Source of the DNA: Taudactylus pleione
Lineage: Eukaryota > Chordata > Amphibia > Anura > Myobatrachidae
DNA: 64,000 bases
Assembly: GCA_031769625.1 (NCBI GenBank)
Contig: JAUIMM010000601.1
Coordinates: 7,154,001 to 7,218,000, forward strand
Direction of reading: 5' to 3'
Positions 40,501 through 52,900 of the stretch are shown piece after piece. Position 1 is the stretch's first letter. Each line of letters begins with the position of its first letter. Under the pieces are notes generated by a model. It did no database searches and had not been told where the DNA came from. It saw only the letters and a program-made list of their open reading frames with translations. Both the position numbers and the translations under genes were made by a program.

Positions 40501-43500
40501 ATTGTACTAAGACGGGCTACCTCCCAAAGGTTTTTAGGTTGTTTCCCGTTTTTATAGAGGACAGCGCTATTTGATGAAACACCAAATATGGAAAATGACA
40601 TGACATTGCTGCAAAGTCAAACACTCTGCAAGCTGAAGAGATGGCCAGGAGGAAAAGTGTCTTCACCGTCAGCTCAAGTCCACCTTATCCAAGGGTTCAA
40701 AAGGGATGCGACTGCATTGCCCTGAGAACCAAAGACAAATCCCACAGTGCCACTGGTGGGAGAAATGGAGATTGCAGTCGCAGAACCCCCTGTAAGAATG
40801 TTCTAACATCCGGCAGAGAAGCATCTTGCACTGAAACCAAAACAGTCAAAGCCAAAACTTGGACTCTCAAGGTAGTCAGGTGAAGACCTAAGTCTATATT
40901 CAGCCTGGAAAAAAACAAACCCTGCGATAGATGCAATCAGAAGCAGGCTTCCTTGCTCTCAGCATCATCTGCATCACTGAAGGAGAAAACCCCTTGGCCT
41001 TTAAGACGGAAGACTCAAGCTGTCAAAGCCAGCCGAGGTAAACGGTATAGGCAGGGACCCTGCATTAGCAAACCCTGCCATAGAGGCAGTAGAAATGGTC
41101 TACAGATAGATCAGTCAGATCTGGTAAACAATGTTTCCTGGCCCAGGCAGGGGCTATTAGTATGATCTTGCTGCTCTCCTGCTTGAATTTTCCGACGACT
41201 CGTGAGAGGAAGGAGATTGGAGGAAACAGGTATGCCAACTTGAAGTTCCATCTCACCGCCAGAGTGTCTCCGAAGGTGGCTGAGGGGTCCCTTTTCCTGG
41301 ACCCATGTCTGGGGACCTTGTGGTTACGACGTGATGCCATGAGGTCTACTTCTGGTATCCCCCACCTGTTCACCAGGAGTTGAAACACCTTCGGATGAAG
41401 AGCCCCATTCTCCAGCGTGTATGTCCTAGCGACCTAGGAAGTCAGTTTCCCAGTTGAGACCACCTGGGACGAATATTGCAGAGACCGCTGGAAGATTGCA
41501 TTCTGCCCACAGCAGAATCCTTGCCACGTCTTCCATGGCTGCCGGACTTTGTGTGCCTTGATAATTGATGTAGGTCACTGCTGTCGCACTCTCAGACTAA
41601 ATCTGGACAGGCCTGACCTGTAGAAGGTCCTGTGCCAATATGAGTGCCTTGAGCACTCCCCGAAGCTCCAATATATTTATTGGCAGGTGACTCATGTATC
41701 ATCCCCCTTCCTTGAAAGGTGCGATGACCTGTCACTGCTCCACATACTCGCAGATGGGCGTCCGCGACGAAGAGTATCCACTCCGGGATCCATAGCAGAA
41801 GACCCTTGTTCAAATGAGTCGTCTCCAGCCACCAGGCTAGGGAGAGGCGAACCTCTGGTGAGATGCAACCCATCTGGGATTTGCAGGGATCCGGAGTAGA
41901 ACTGGGCATAAGCCACCATACTGAATGTGGCTACCCTAGAGCCCATCATCTGCATAGCCAAGTGAACTGACACCATTTGCTTGCAAAGCAGATTGTGCAC
42001 ACAAGTCTGTAGTGCTACAATCTTGTCCTCTGGTAGACGAATCCCCTGTCCCAGAGAGTCCAGCAGTGCCCCCAAGTGCACCCTCTGCTAAGTTGGAAAA
42101 AATGACATCTTTTTTCTAATTGATTACCCAGCCGTGCTCCTGTAAGCAGACAATGGCCATCAGTAGGTGACATTGTAACATCTCCTGAGACTGTGCCAAT
42201 ATCAGGAGTATCCTGACTCCTCTGAGATGAGCGGTCAATCCATTATCTAGGTAAACCCCCGAAGGGCTGTACTACTGCCAACCTGAGAAAGGCTTTGTGG
42301 GATCTTGCAATCAGGTGATGCCGATATGCATCCTGTATGTCCAACGAGACCATGAAATCCCCAGGCTCCATTGCCAGCCTAATTGACCGTAGGGTTTCCA
42401 TACGGAACTTGGGCACCATGAAGAACTTGTTGAATTTAGATTCAGTTTAGGGCGGTGTGAACCCATTTGGTTTTTTGATTGAAACTAATAATAACCCCTT
42501 CCCTGTTGCATCACAGAGACTATAACTCCTGATCCCCGGAGGGCCCCAATAGACTCCAGGTAGGCAGAGTCTCTGACCGGATCAGCAGGAAGGATCGTGC
42601 CCACAAACCTCTGAGGATGCCTCCGGAACAAGATGGCATAACCCAGAAAGAACAGCTCTCGCACCCAGGCCTCTGTAGTGGTCTGATACCGGGCCTGAGT
42701 GAACTGCAAAAGTCGGCCTCCATTCCCTCCAGGAGTAGGCCCGCCGCTACTGATCTAACTGTCTGCAGAGAGGCTGTAGACAGCAGCATACTCTGACTAG
42801 AATAAGCAGTAGAATAAACAGGAATTCATGGGGGGAATCTACATAGATGGACCCCAATGTAGTAAACTCCTTGTAGCATGAGGAACTGCAGCCGAAGCCC
42901 GTGCTTCTGCGGCTTTTGTCCACTAAGTGCGACAAAATCTGAGACCAAGCAGTCACACAGGTGGCTCTAGTGCTGGTGCAGGTGTACCGGAGGAATAAAG
43001 TAGCCGTTACAACAGTACTACACAATCCATCCTAGATGACAACCTGCTCAGACAAGCCTGCAGCACAGGACTTACACTCCAGACAGTAGCTTACCATCTG
43101 GCTTGAAAGCAGGGCGCTTGGACGACAAAGATTTCTTGGGCTACACCAGAGCCCATTTTAAGGCCAGCGTCCGCCTGCCAGATCCCTTAGCCATATTGGT
43201 CTATGGTCTGCCCTGAGCTTGCCAAGACCCTAGAAGCCAGAAAACCAGAGTAAATAATCACTTCCCTCATATACATAGTTACTCTCTCATCCACTGAGAG
43301 AAAACTGCTACTCTCTGGTTACTCCCAGAGACTTTGTCCAATCCTCCATAGCTCTGGCCACCCAGGCTACAGCTGCAGCTGGTCTGGTAGTAGCTCTAGC
43401 TAAAGAAAACACTTAAGTCTTCTATCTGTATCCTCTTATAAAGAGGATACTGCAGGAATGGATAGTATAGTGCTCCTGCTCAATCTCATTACATGAGCAT

Positions 43501-45560
43501 CTTTGGGGAACTCATTTGTTATACTCCTTGTGAAACATGGGTACCGAGAGATTTATATTCCTGATAGCATAAAAAATGCTTCAGACCAGAGATTCTCTCT
43601 TACCTATACCCTTAGACATGACAAATGTATTAATGGTATAAGGTATAAATGTAATGTGACTTTCATGAAACACCCCACACACCTTCAAACTGATGACGAG
43701 AAACAGTGTGATAATATACCTGACAGTTTTGGCAAATAGGCAGTGTACACTCAGTAGCTAGTGTTTATAGTCACATAAAATGCATAAATACGCACATTTA
43801 CTAAAGCAATGTGGACTCTGAATCAACCAACCAACCAGCCCCGGAGGTATTGGTAGGATATAGATTGCGCTATATGCCAAACCCAGGGGGAGAGGTATAA
43901 AGGGAGACAGACCAAACCTCTGAGACTACTGTAGTAGTGCACGGACAAACGCTGAACTGCAAGCGTGTCACACACGAGGCGATCAATAGTAAACCAGAAG
44001 CAGGGACTCCCCTCGGAAGTTTGTGACTGGCGGGGAGAGACGGCCGGGGGAGTGCCTTATCTCCCCTAAGCAGCGATTTTGATAGCCGGGTACACTGAAC
44101 TACGAGGTAGCAAGACGTTGACTAGTGCGCTCTAGTGAGTCTAACCACCGGTCCCCGGCAACAGACTAGATGGCCCCTGCTGCCTTAGTGAGGAAACGCA
44201 GGACGACCTTCACCCACAGCAGCCTCTGATGAGTCTCAATACCAAAGAAGAGGTACTGCCTTGCGCATGATTCCCCGATAGGAATCCTTACCTGCCATCT
44301 CTGTTATCCGACCGCAGTCCCGGACCTCAGCGTATTTAGGCCGCTAGCTAAGCCATGCTGAGCCCTGCCGAGAACCTCAGGGCATAAAGCGGTGCTGGCG
44401 TTTCGGCGTAGGTAGATGGAGTCGCAGTACAGCGTCATTACCAGGGCTGGAACTGCTAAACTCTGAATTTTCATAAACTTAAGGTATAGAAAAAAAAACA
44501 AAAACGTAATACTGGCACTTACTGTGTTGAAGTTCATTTTGTGGGGCTGGAGAAGTTTACCAATCAAGAAAGGCTTTGTGTAGCATGTGGTTCTATATAC
44601 AGAAGATTTAAGTTCCAGTCAAACCTATATTTACCTTGCAACATCAGTTTTCAATTTTCCAGTCTCTTCAGTAAGTTGCTGAATTCGTTTAACATTAACC
44701 TCTCTTTCTGAAAGCAACTTCTTGTACTCTTCTACATCAGTATTCTTTTGTTGATTCAGTAAATGCTTAAAACAGAAAATAAAGCAATCAAAAAATATAA
44801 AGCACATGGTCACCATATAGGCACCCCTAGGGGGTAGTGATGGGCACCACTTTGGGGTGGATTTAGGCACTAACAGGGAGGGTTAGGGATAAGGTGTGTA
44901 CACACGGCATCATTAAAATTGACGATATGAACGGTATCATATAGTTATCGTTCATATCGTGCATTTTTCGGTGCCCAATGACCTGAGGGCAAATATGGAC
45001 GATAACGATATCGTCCATCGCCCGTGCATGCAGGCCAACCTGGTCGATATCTACCAGGTTACTATAGGGACCCGTAATTGTTGATCGCGGGTCGTTGGTG
45101 GGTTTGTGGTGTGCTGGATGATCGATATCGATCATCCAGCACACCCGGGAGATCGTTCAATGATAGTTACTGTTGACGATCGTCCCGTGTGTATGCACCA
45201 TTAGGCTACTAGAAGGGAGGGTTGGGGGGGGAGGGGAAGGGTAAGTATACCAACTATCGGGATGCTGCTGTCTGTATTCTGACAGGAGGCATCCCGAAGG
45301 CTGGCATTACATACCCATTCCGAATTGACAACTTAGCTCTTTTACTTTGGGTATCCCACCTCCTCTATGGAAGCTGTACTACTGTGAAGCAGTCACTTCT
45401 TTGTGATAAGTCTGTTTCTGCTTTTTGGTTTGCATTTAGAATATAGGTCGTTAAAAGCTGCTGCACAAAAAGGACTTTTTTGGAAAACTTTAGATAAGTG
45501 GCAATCTCCCATATCTAGCGAATACTAGGTGGAGAGCACACATTAAAAAATAATAATAAA

Positions 45561-45617
<57 letters not shown>

Positions 45618-46927
45618 TATACATACACACACACACAGGTTGTTCAAAAAGTAATGCCTAAATGCTCATAACTCTGAAATTATATGCAACATTTATTTGC
45701 AACTTTGTCAGTTTGTATTTTAATATGTCTGCTAACTATACATGTATGTTTAGGTAGTCCAAGAAATACCATGGAATCCAAGATGAAACAAAGAGCAGTC
45801 ATTGAATTTCTGGAAAAAGAAGGCTGCAGTGCTACAGAAATGCACAGAGGACTGAAATAAAAGTGTATGGTGAGCGTACAATTGACTATAGCAATGTCAG
45901 AAGGTGGATGAAGCGTTTTCAATCGGGAGAATAGTCAGTGTGTGACAAACCTCATGGTGGCAGACCATCAACTGCAGTGACAGCAGAGAACCAACACAAA
46001 GTCGATGCCATGATTCAGAAAGACCGTTGTGTGACCATCAGAGATATCAGTGATAAACTGGAATGTAGCCATTGCAGTGTAGAAACACTAATCAATGATT
46101 TGGGATATCGTAAAGTGTGTGCTAAATGGGTTCCAAAGCAATTAACCAGGGATCATAAGGCCCAGAGGGTGGAAGTGTGCAATGACCTTTTGACCAACTT
46201 TGAAGCCAACCCTGAGATGTTTTTGGAAAATGTCATTACAGGAGATGAGACCTGGGTATTCCTTTATGACCCAGAAACAAAGGTCCAATCAAAGCAATGG
46301 AAACACCAAAGTTCACCTAGGCCAAAAAAGTTTAAATCACAGCGATCCGTAAACAAAGTCATGGCCGCATTCTTCTGGGATTGCCGAGGTGTTCTTCTCA
46401 TCGATTACTTGGAACAAAACCAATCAATCGTGATCGATACATTATTACACTTAAGAAGCTGAAAGAAGCCATCCGCAACAAAAGGTCAACAATTCGACTG
46501 TCAAATGTCATCTTACACCACGACAATGTCAGACCTCACACGTCGATGGAAACATCTGCAGCCATTGCCAAAATGGGGTGGGCAATAATGCCACATTCGC
46601 CATACAGTCCTGATTTGGCCCCTTCTGACTTTCATCTGTTTGGCCCTCTCAAATACTGTCTCCCTGGTCAACATTTTGAAGACATAAAGGTGGTTAAAAA
46701 TGCCATATGTTCCTGGGTCAAACACCAACCACTGGAATTTTTCCAAAGTGCATTCACAGCTTGGGTCGAGAGGTGGCGAAAATGTTTGAGGGCAGACGGT
46801 GAATTTTTCGAGTAGAGTCATTCTGTTACTGAGACTTCAAAGATTGACTGCAAATTTTCAAATGTGTATCTATAATAAAATTTGAGTTGTGAGCATTTAG
46901 GCATTACTTTTTGAACACTAATATATA

Positions 46928-46973
<46 letters not shown>

Positions 46974-49900
46974 TACACACATATATATTAATTTAGTTAA
47001 TATAGTGCGCTCTACATACAAGTGAAAAAAAAAAAAGTGGCGTCCTCATACATCTAGCCTCAATATGCCACATATCACAACTTGCCCGGCGTGAGTGAGC
47101 CGCCAGGTCCCGTGCTACTCTGCTAGCGTCAGGGCCTGCTGAAAATGTACCCAAGTCGCAATGTGATGCAGTTAGGACGCACCAGCAGACTGTGCTGATT
47201 AATTTGATATGCGACTCTTATATTCGTGTGCACCAGAGTCTGTATATTAACAACGGAACATGGAACGAAAAAAGCCGCAGCTGCTAAAGTGCATCACTTC
47301 GCATACAGATTCAGAGACTCAGTCGCACACAGATATACAAGTGTTGCTTATTAAATTAATCAGCAGTCTACTCGTGCATCCTAGACGCATTGTTGGCAAA
47401 AAGAAAAAAAAAAGGAAGAAAAACACCCAGCAGTAGCAGATTCTTACTTTTTTAGTGAGACTGCTGCAAATATAACACATCTGTACCTATTAATACATTA
47501 TCCACGTCCATGATCCTCGTGCTCAATCATGTAGTGCTATGTCTCAGAACAGAAGAAAATTTTTTTTTTTACAGGTCAAGAGTAAAGCTGGGCATCCATT
47601 ATACAATTTTCTGTTAGATATCTGTCCAATCTGGCTGGTTGGAATGAAAACCTGGTAATATATGGGAACAAATGACAATCGTCCATTTGCTTACAAACAC
47701 TGGAAAATAACCAAAAAGGGTTGTTCAGACAATTTGGTTAAACCACAAAAATGTAACCAAATTCAACATTTTTTTTTGTTCTTTTTTTAGTGTTTAAAAC
47801 CATATGATCAACTGTCATTTGCTCCCATACATTACTAGGTTTTCATTCCAACCAGCCAGATTGGATAGATATCTGACAGAAAATTGTATAATGGATGCCC
47901 AGCTTAAATCTTATAAAAGATATTACTTTTGTGAAATAAATCAGTACTGCTCCTCCACTTAACTGGTATACGTGAACATATGCGTAACTGTAACAAGTGG
48001 AAAATAGTTACCTGTGTACGGGCTCTCCAACGTCTCACATCTTCTTCAAGTAACTTCTTTTCCGCTTGTAGCATTCCACTTTTCTCACTTAGTTCTGTGT
48101 TGGACTCTTGCAATGGCAATATGTTGGATTCAAGTTTTCGTATCTGTAATAATATCTGGTTTACTGCTCAGTTCTAAAAACATATTATAAACTTGAGAGA
48201 CGTTTTATCTAAAGTGATAAATCCACAAATGGAGCTCTGCAATATAACAGTGAATCATTGTTATTTAACACCTACTTTCTAGCACCAACTGCAATGTAAA
48301 CGTCATCTTGAAAAAGATTTCTGGAGATATGAGAAATCTCAGTAATATATAAGCCCATTGCCTCAATTTCATATGAAGGAAATCAGTGGGGGATCTTGAT
48401 TTGCCAATATTTGCTAGCATTTCACAAAGCTTACATTGAGAAACTTTTATATGGATGTATTTCAGGTGTGTCCTTGCTCATCTAGCTTCAATATGCCATG
48501 CAGCAAGATATGTCTGGCATGAGTGAGCCGCCAGGTCCCGTGCAAGTCTGATAGCGACAGGCGCTTTTTGCTGAAAATGCTTTTAAGTCGAAATGTGATG
48601 CGACTAGGACGCACCAGGATACTCTGCTAATTAATTTAATGTGACACATGTACGGTTTCTGACCTCCAAACTGCTCAATAAAGTGTCATTGGTATGCCTT
48701 TAGCGACTCAGTTTTCCAACATGTCTGGACAATAAATACACGTTGTTCAGCTGTGTATCAGTTCCTATCACCACGGAAGACACACACACAGGATGAATGT
48801 GGACGCCACAGTACACAACGCCACTGTAAGAAGCAGGAATACCTACTGATTAGCAGTGGGAGCTCCAGAGGTGCAGCACAGTCCAAAATTCAAATAGGGG
48901 AACCACACCAACTGCCATCTTCACTGTTGGTGTAGCTCCCCTATTTGAATATTGGACTGCGCTTCTTACTAGGGTGGTGAACAGCTGGCCTTCACTTCAT
49001 CCATGTGTGAACAGCTGGCCTGGATGCTAAAGGCGAACACTTACAACACTTGCTATGACTTCCTCTTGTATGTCGTTGTCAAATTTCACTAAATTACATG
49101 AATTACTTTAAAAGTTATAAGAAAAACTTTGGGGCCAACAGTCCGTGAAAGACCCTATATGGGGTCTATTTACTAAGCAGTGTTAGAAGAAGTGAAAGTG
49201 AAGAGTGAAAAGTGATAAGGTGCCAGCCAATCAGCTCCTAACTGCCATCTCACAGGCTGTGTTTGAAAAATGACAGTTGGGAGCCGATTGGCTGGCACCT
49301 TATCACTTTTCACTTCTCCTAACATTGCTTAGTAAATAGACCCCTATGTCTGTGTGCAACTAATGGTGCGTACACACGGTACGATAAAAATGGCAGATAT
49401 GAACGATAACGTTATAGTTCATCGTTCTTTTTAACCAACTTACCCACGACCAGCGATGCGCGTTCCCGCATGGACGATAACGATATCGTCCATCGGCCAT
49501 GCATGCAGGCCAACCTGGACGATATAGTCATCTCTCCATAGGAGGTTGGTGATTATGTGGTTTGTGGATGAACGACACCGGCCACTGCATGGCAGCACTT
49601 TGCTGATTAATTTGATATGTGACACTTTTATATCTGTGTGCGACTAAATCTCTCAGTCAGCCTGCAGAGTCCCATGGTGCATCCTAGTCGCATCACACTG
49701 TAACTTAGATGCATTTTTTGGCAACAAAACAGCGAACAAAAAAAAAAAAGGATGCCCAACACTAGCAAAGTGTCACAGGATTAAGCACCCGGAGAGGGGC
49801 TATTTGGCACGATTGCAGCAAAGACTAGTGAAGCCACCCTTTTGAAATGGAAGTTAGTGCTTAAGCATCACAATTTACAGAAACAAAACAAAACAACAAA

Positions 49901-52900
49901 TTCAGATGACGTATCCTCGCACATCATTGCTGCTGTTGCACCACATAGCCCCTCTTGGCGTGCCAGGTCCTGTGAGAGACTGCTAGTGCATGCCATCTTA
50001 TTCAAGTAGTTTTTAATGAAAATGCTTCTAAATCACAATGTGATGAGACTAGGAAGCACCAGGAGAATGTACTGATTAATTTCATATAAAGACACTTTTA
50101 TATCTGAGTATATGATCCTTTATAATGGACCTGTAAGCAGAATGAGTATCATGGATTCTGGGAAGAATTTTAGCAGGTTTAAAAGGGCTCTGGCGTGACT
50201 AGGGCAACCAGAAGGGAAGCTTGGTCCGAGGACAATTGAGAAAGTGATAATACGTCCCAAAAGGCAGCTTTACGAGCATGATCTATAGGGGCGTTGGCGT
50301 AAAAAGGTTAGCATAATAGGTTCTAAGAACATCCAAAATTAGTTTACCTGGGTGAACACACAAACCAGTGGGCGTTACCAAATATTTAATCATAGCTGGG
50401 TGTGTGATCCATGGATGAGATTTGTAAGCAGGCATCCAGTTTTATTAACTAATCTATGGAAACAGTAATTCCTCTGACACGGTGAGCGATGGTTGAGGTG
50501 GGTCAACATTATATTAAAAGCCTCCTTTTTGTCTACATCAGGTGTTCTCAAACAGTCCTCAGTAGCCAACAGAGTTCACGTTTTTGCAGGTCACCCAGGA
50601 GGTGCACAGGTGTATTCATTACTCACCGACACATTTTAAAAGATCCGCAGGTAGAGATAATCATATCCCTTGTGATTCTGCGAGTCATAAACATGCACTG
50701 TTCGGGGTCCTGAGGACAGAGTTTGAGAACCGGTGGTCTTCGTAAAGCAATTTAAAAGCAGCAGGTGGGGAAGACTTATATGTGTAGTAGTCCTAGAATT
50801 TCATTTTTGCACTCCAATGATTTAGAAAGATGTACAGAACCTTTTTTTTGTGTTTTCACTACAACTTTCCCTGCTCACAATTTTCAGCTAGTAAGTAGAC
50901 ATGAACCATAGAAAGCCATAGAAGAACACAGCAGGAGGGAAGGCTGGTCCGTGTCAACCTATAGCAGGGTGGCAGAGGATAATTGCTGAACAGTAGCCGT
51001 GAAACACTTACTGACTTTTAGGTATTGTACAAAGTTGGTCATGAGGAGAAATTAAAACTCTGGAGGGAGGAAATTCCATACTGTGGAACAAAAACCCACT
51101 GGAGAAGCATGTCGAAGAGTAACTTCAGCCAAAACATGGAAGGCAACATCACTATGGACAACTTTAGTTGGTTGATTTTACAAATCATAGACCTCTGAGG
51201 TTTTGAATGAGCCACTTAAGGTGAAATGGCCGTTTCACAAAAATGAGAGATATGGTAAGAACTTTACCTTTGTTATCTCTCTTTCTACAAAGTACATAGG
51301 GTCCACAGAGAAGTCTGGAACACTCAAGAATCACGTTCTCACACAAAAGGAGACGGAAAACCGGTGACCAGAGCGAAGCCTATCCGCAGCACAGGTGCGT
51401 CAGGGTGGGTGCCTTGTGGACCCTATGGACTTCGTAGAGAGAGATAAAGGCAAGTTCTAACCATCTCATTTTCTACTTCAGGGTCCATAGGCTCCACATG
51501 GAGACCTCTGGGATGTCCCAAAGCAGTCCCTTTAAGGGTGGGGACACTCCTGTGCAGAAGGAGAATCTGCAGCCCAAAGGAAGCATCCTGAGAGGCAAAA
51601 GGTATCAAATGTATAATACCTCAGAAAGGTCTGGGCAGAAGACCATGTGGCCGCCTTACAAAGATGAACAGCCGAGGCGCCAGGGCAAGCTGCCCACGAA
51701 GGACCCACAGAATGAGCAGTAACAGAGGGCGGCACTGGAAGGCCCTCACGAGTGTAAACCACAGAGATCGGCATGCAAAGCCTTCTAGCCAAAGTTTGTA
51801 TATTGGCTGGCCATCCCTTGTGAAAGCCGTAGAGGACAAACAAACAAGGAGTCTGACTTCTGAAGGGAACTGGTTCGGTCCACAGAAATCAGAGAGGTCT
51901 GTAGAATTAAAGGCTGGTACAATAATTTCCGCATTAATGTGGAGACTAGAAACCACCTTAGGAAGGAACCCAGGGCGGGTCCGAAGCTCCGCCCTGTCCT
52001 GGTGAAAGACAAGAAATGGAGAACGGCAACAGAGAGGCCCCAAGTCTGACACACTTCTGGCAGAAGCAATAGCCAAAAGAAAAAAAAAAAAAGTCTTAGC
52101 TGTAAGCAATTTGAGATCCACTGAGTCCAGGGGTTCAAATGGAGGGCCCTAAGGACAACAGCCAAATCCCAAGGCGCCACAAGAGAGATAAAGGGAGGCT
52201 GAATGCGAAGGACACTCTGTAGGAAAGCGTGGATATCAGGAAGAGGAGCAATCCTTTGCTGGAACCACACTGGAAGAGCAGATACATGCACCTTCAGTGA
52301 GGCAAGGCGGAGAATAAGATCCAAAACAGCCTGCAGAAAAGCCAAAACATTGGATATCTGAAATACCTGGGGGTCGTTACACCTGGGACGACACCATTGA
52401 AAGCCGGTGTTCCACACACTGTGGTAAATCCAGGCAGAGTCTGGTTTACGTGCTCTGAGCATGGTGTTAACCACAGCGCCAGGAAAACCCTTGGACCTTA
52501 GGAGGGATGACTCAAGAGCCACGCCGTCAAAGAAAGACGACCCAGGTCTGGGTAAAGGCAAGGACCTTGAGAAAATAGGTCCGGACATTGAGGCAACAGC
52601 AATGGAGTGTCAATGGATAGACTCTGAAGAGCTGAGTACCAGTAACATCTGGGCCATGCTGGAGCCACCAGCAGGCAGTGCCTCCTTGTTTGAACTTCCA
52701 AAGTACTCGAGAAAGAAAGGAGAGTAGAGGAAACAAGTACGCAAACTGGAAGGTCCACTAGACAGAGCGACTACCAAGAGCCTTGGCGTCTATTGCCCCG
52801 GACCCGTACACTGGCAGCTTGTGATTGTGTTGGGAGGCCATGAGGTCTATGTCCGGAAGGCCCCACTGTCCACTAGGAGCTGAAACACTTCTTGGTGAAG

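Larger units (their letters stand above)
39688..44470 (-). mobile_element. DIRS retrotransposon D8 (family A), degraded
   Basis: On the minus strand it begins near 44470 with a leader (43850-44460, similar to the D6 leader). Gag (about 43740-42900), RT (42720-42090), RNase H (42081-41065) and recombinase (41000-40127) follow. It ends with the internal complementary region (40110-39960) and the 3' terminal repeat (about 39910-39688). The 5' terminal repeat is not evident before TPR exon 4. All ORFs are broken. Confidence 0.82.

Noticed and set aside
43503..43739. Plus-strand ORF of 78 codons inside D8
   Set aside because: It lies in the degraded gag or leader region of a minus-strand DIRS copy and matches no known protein.
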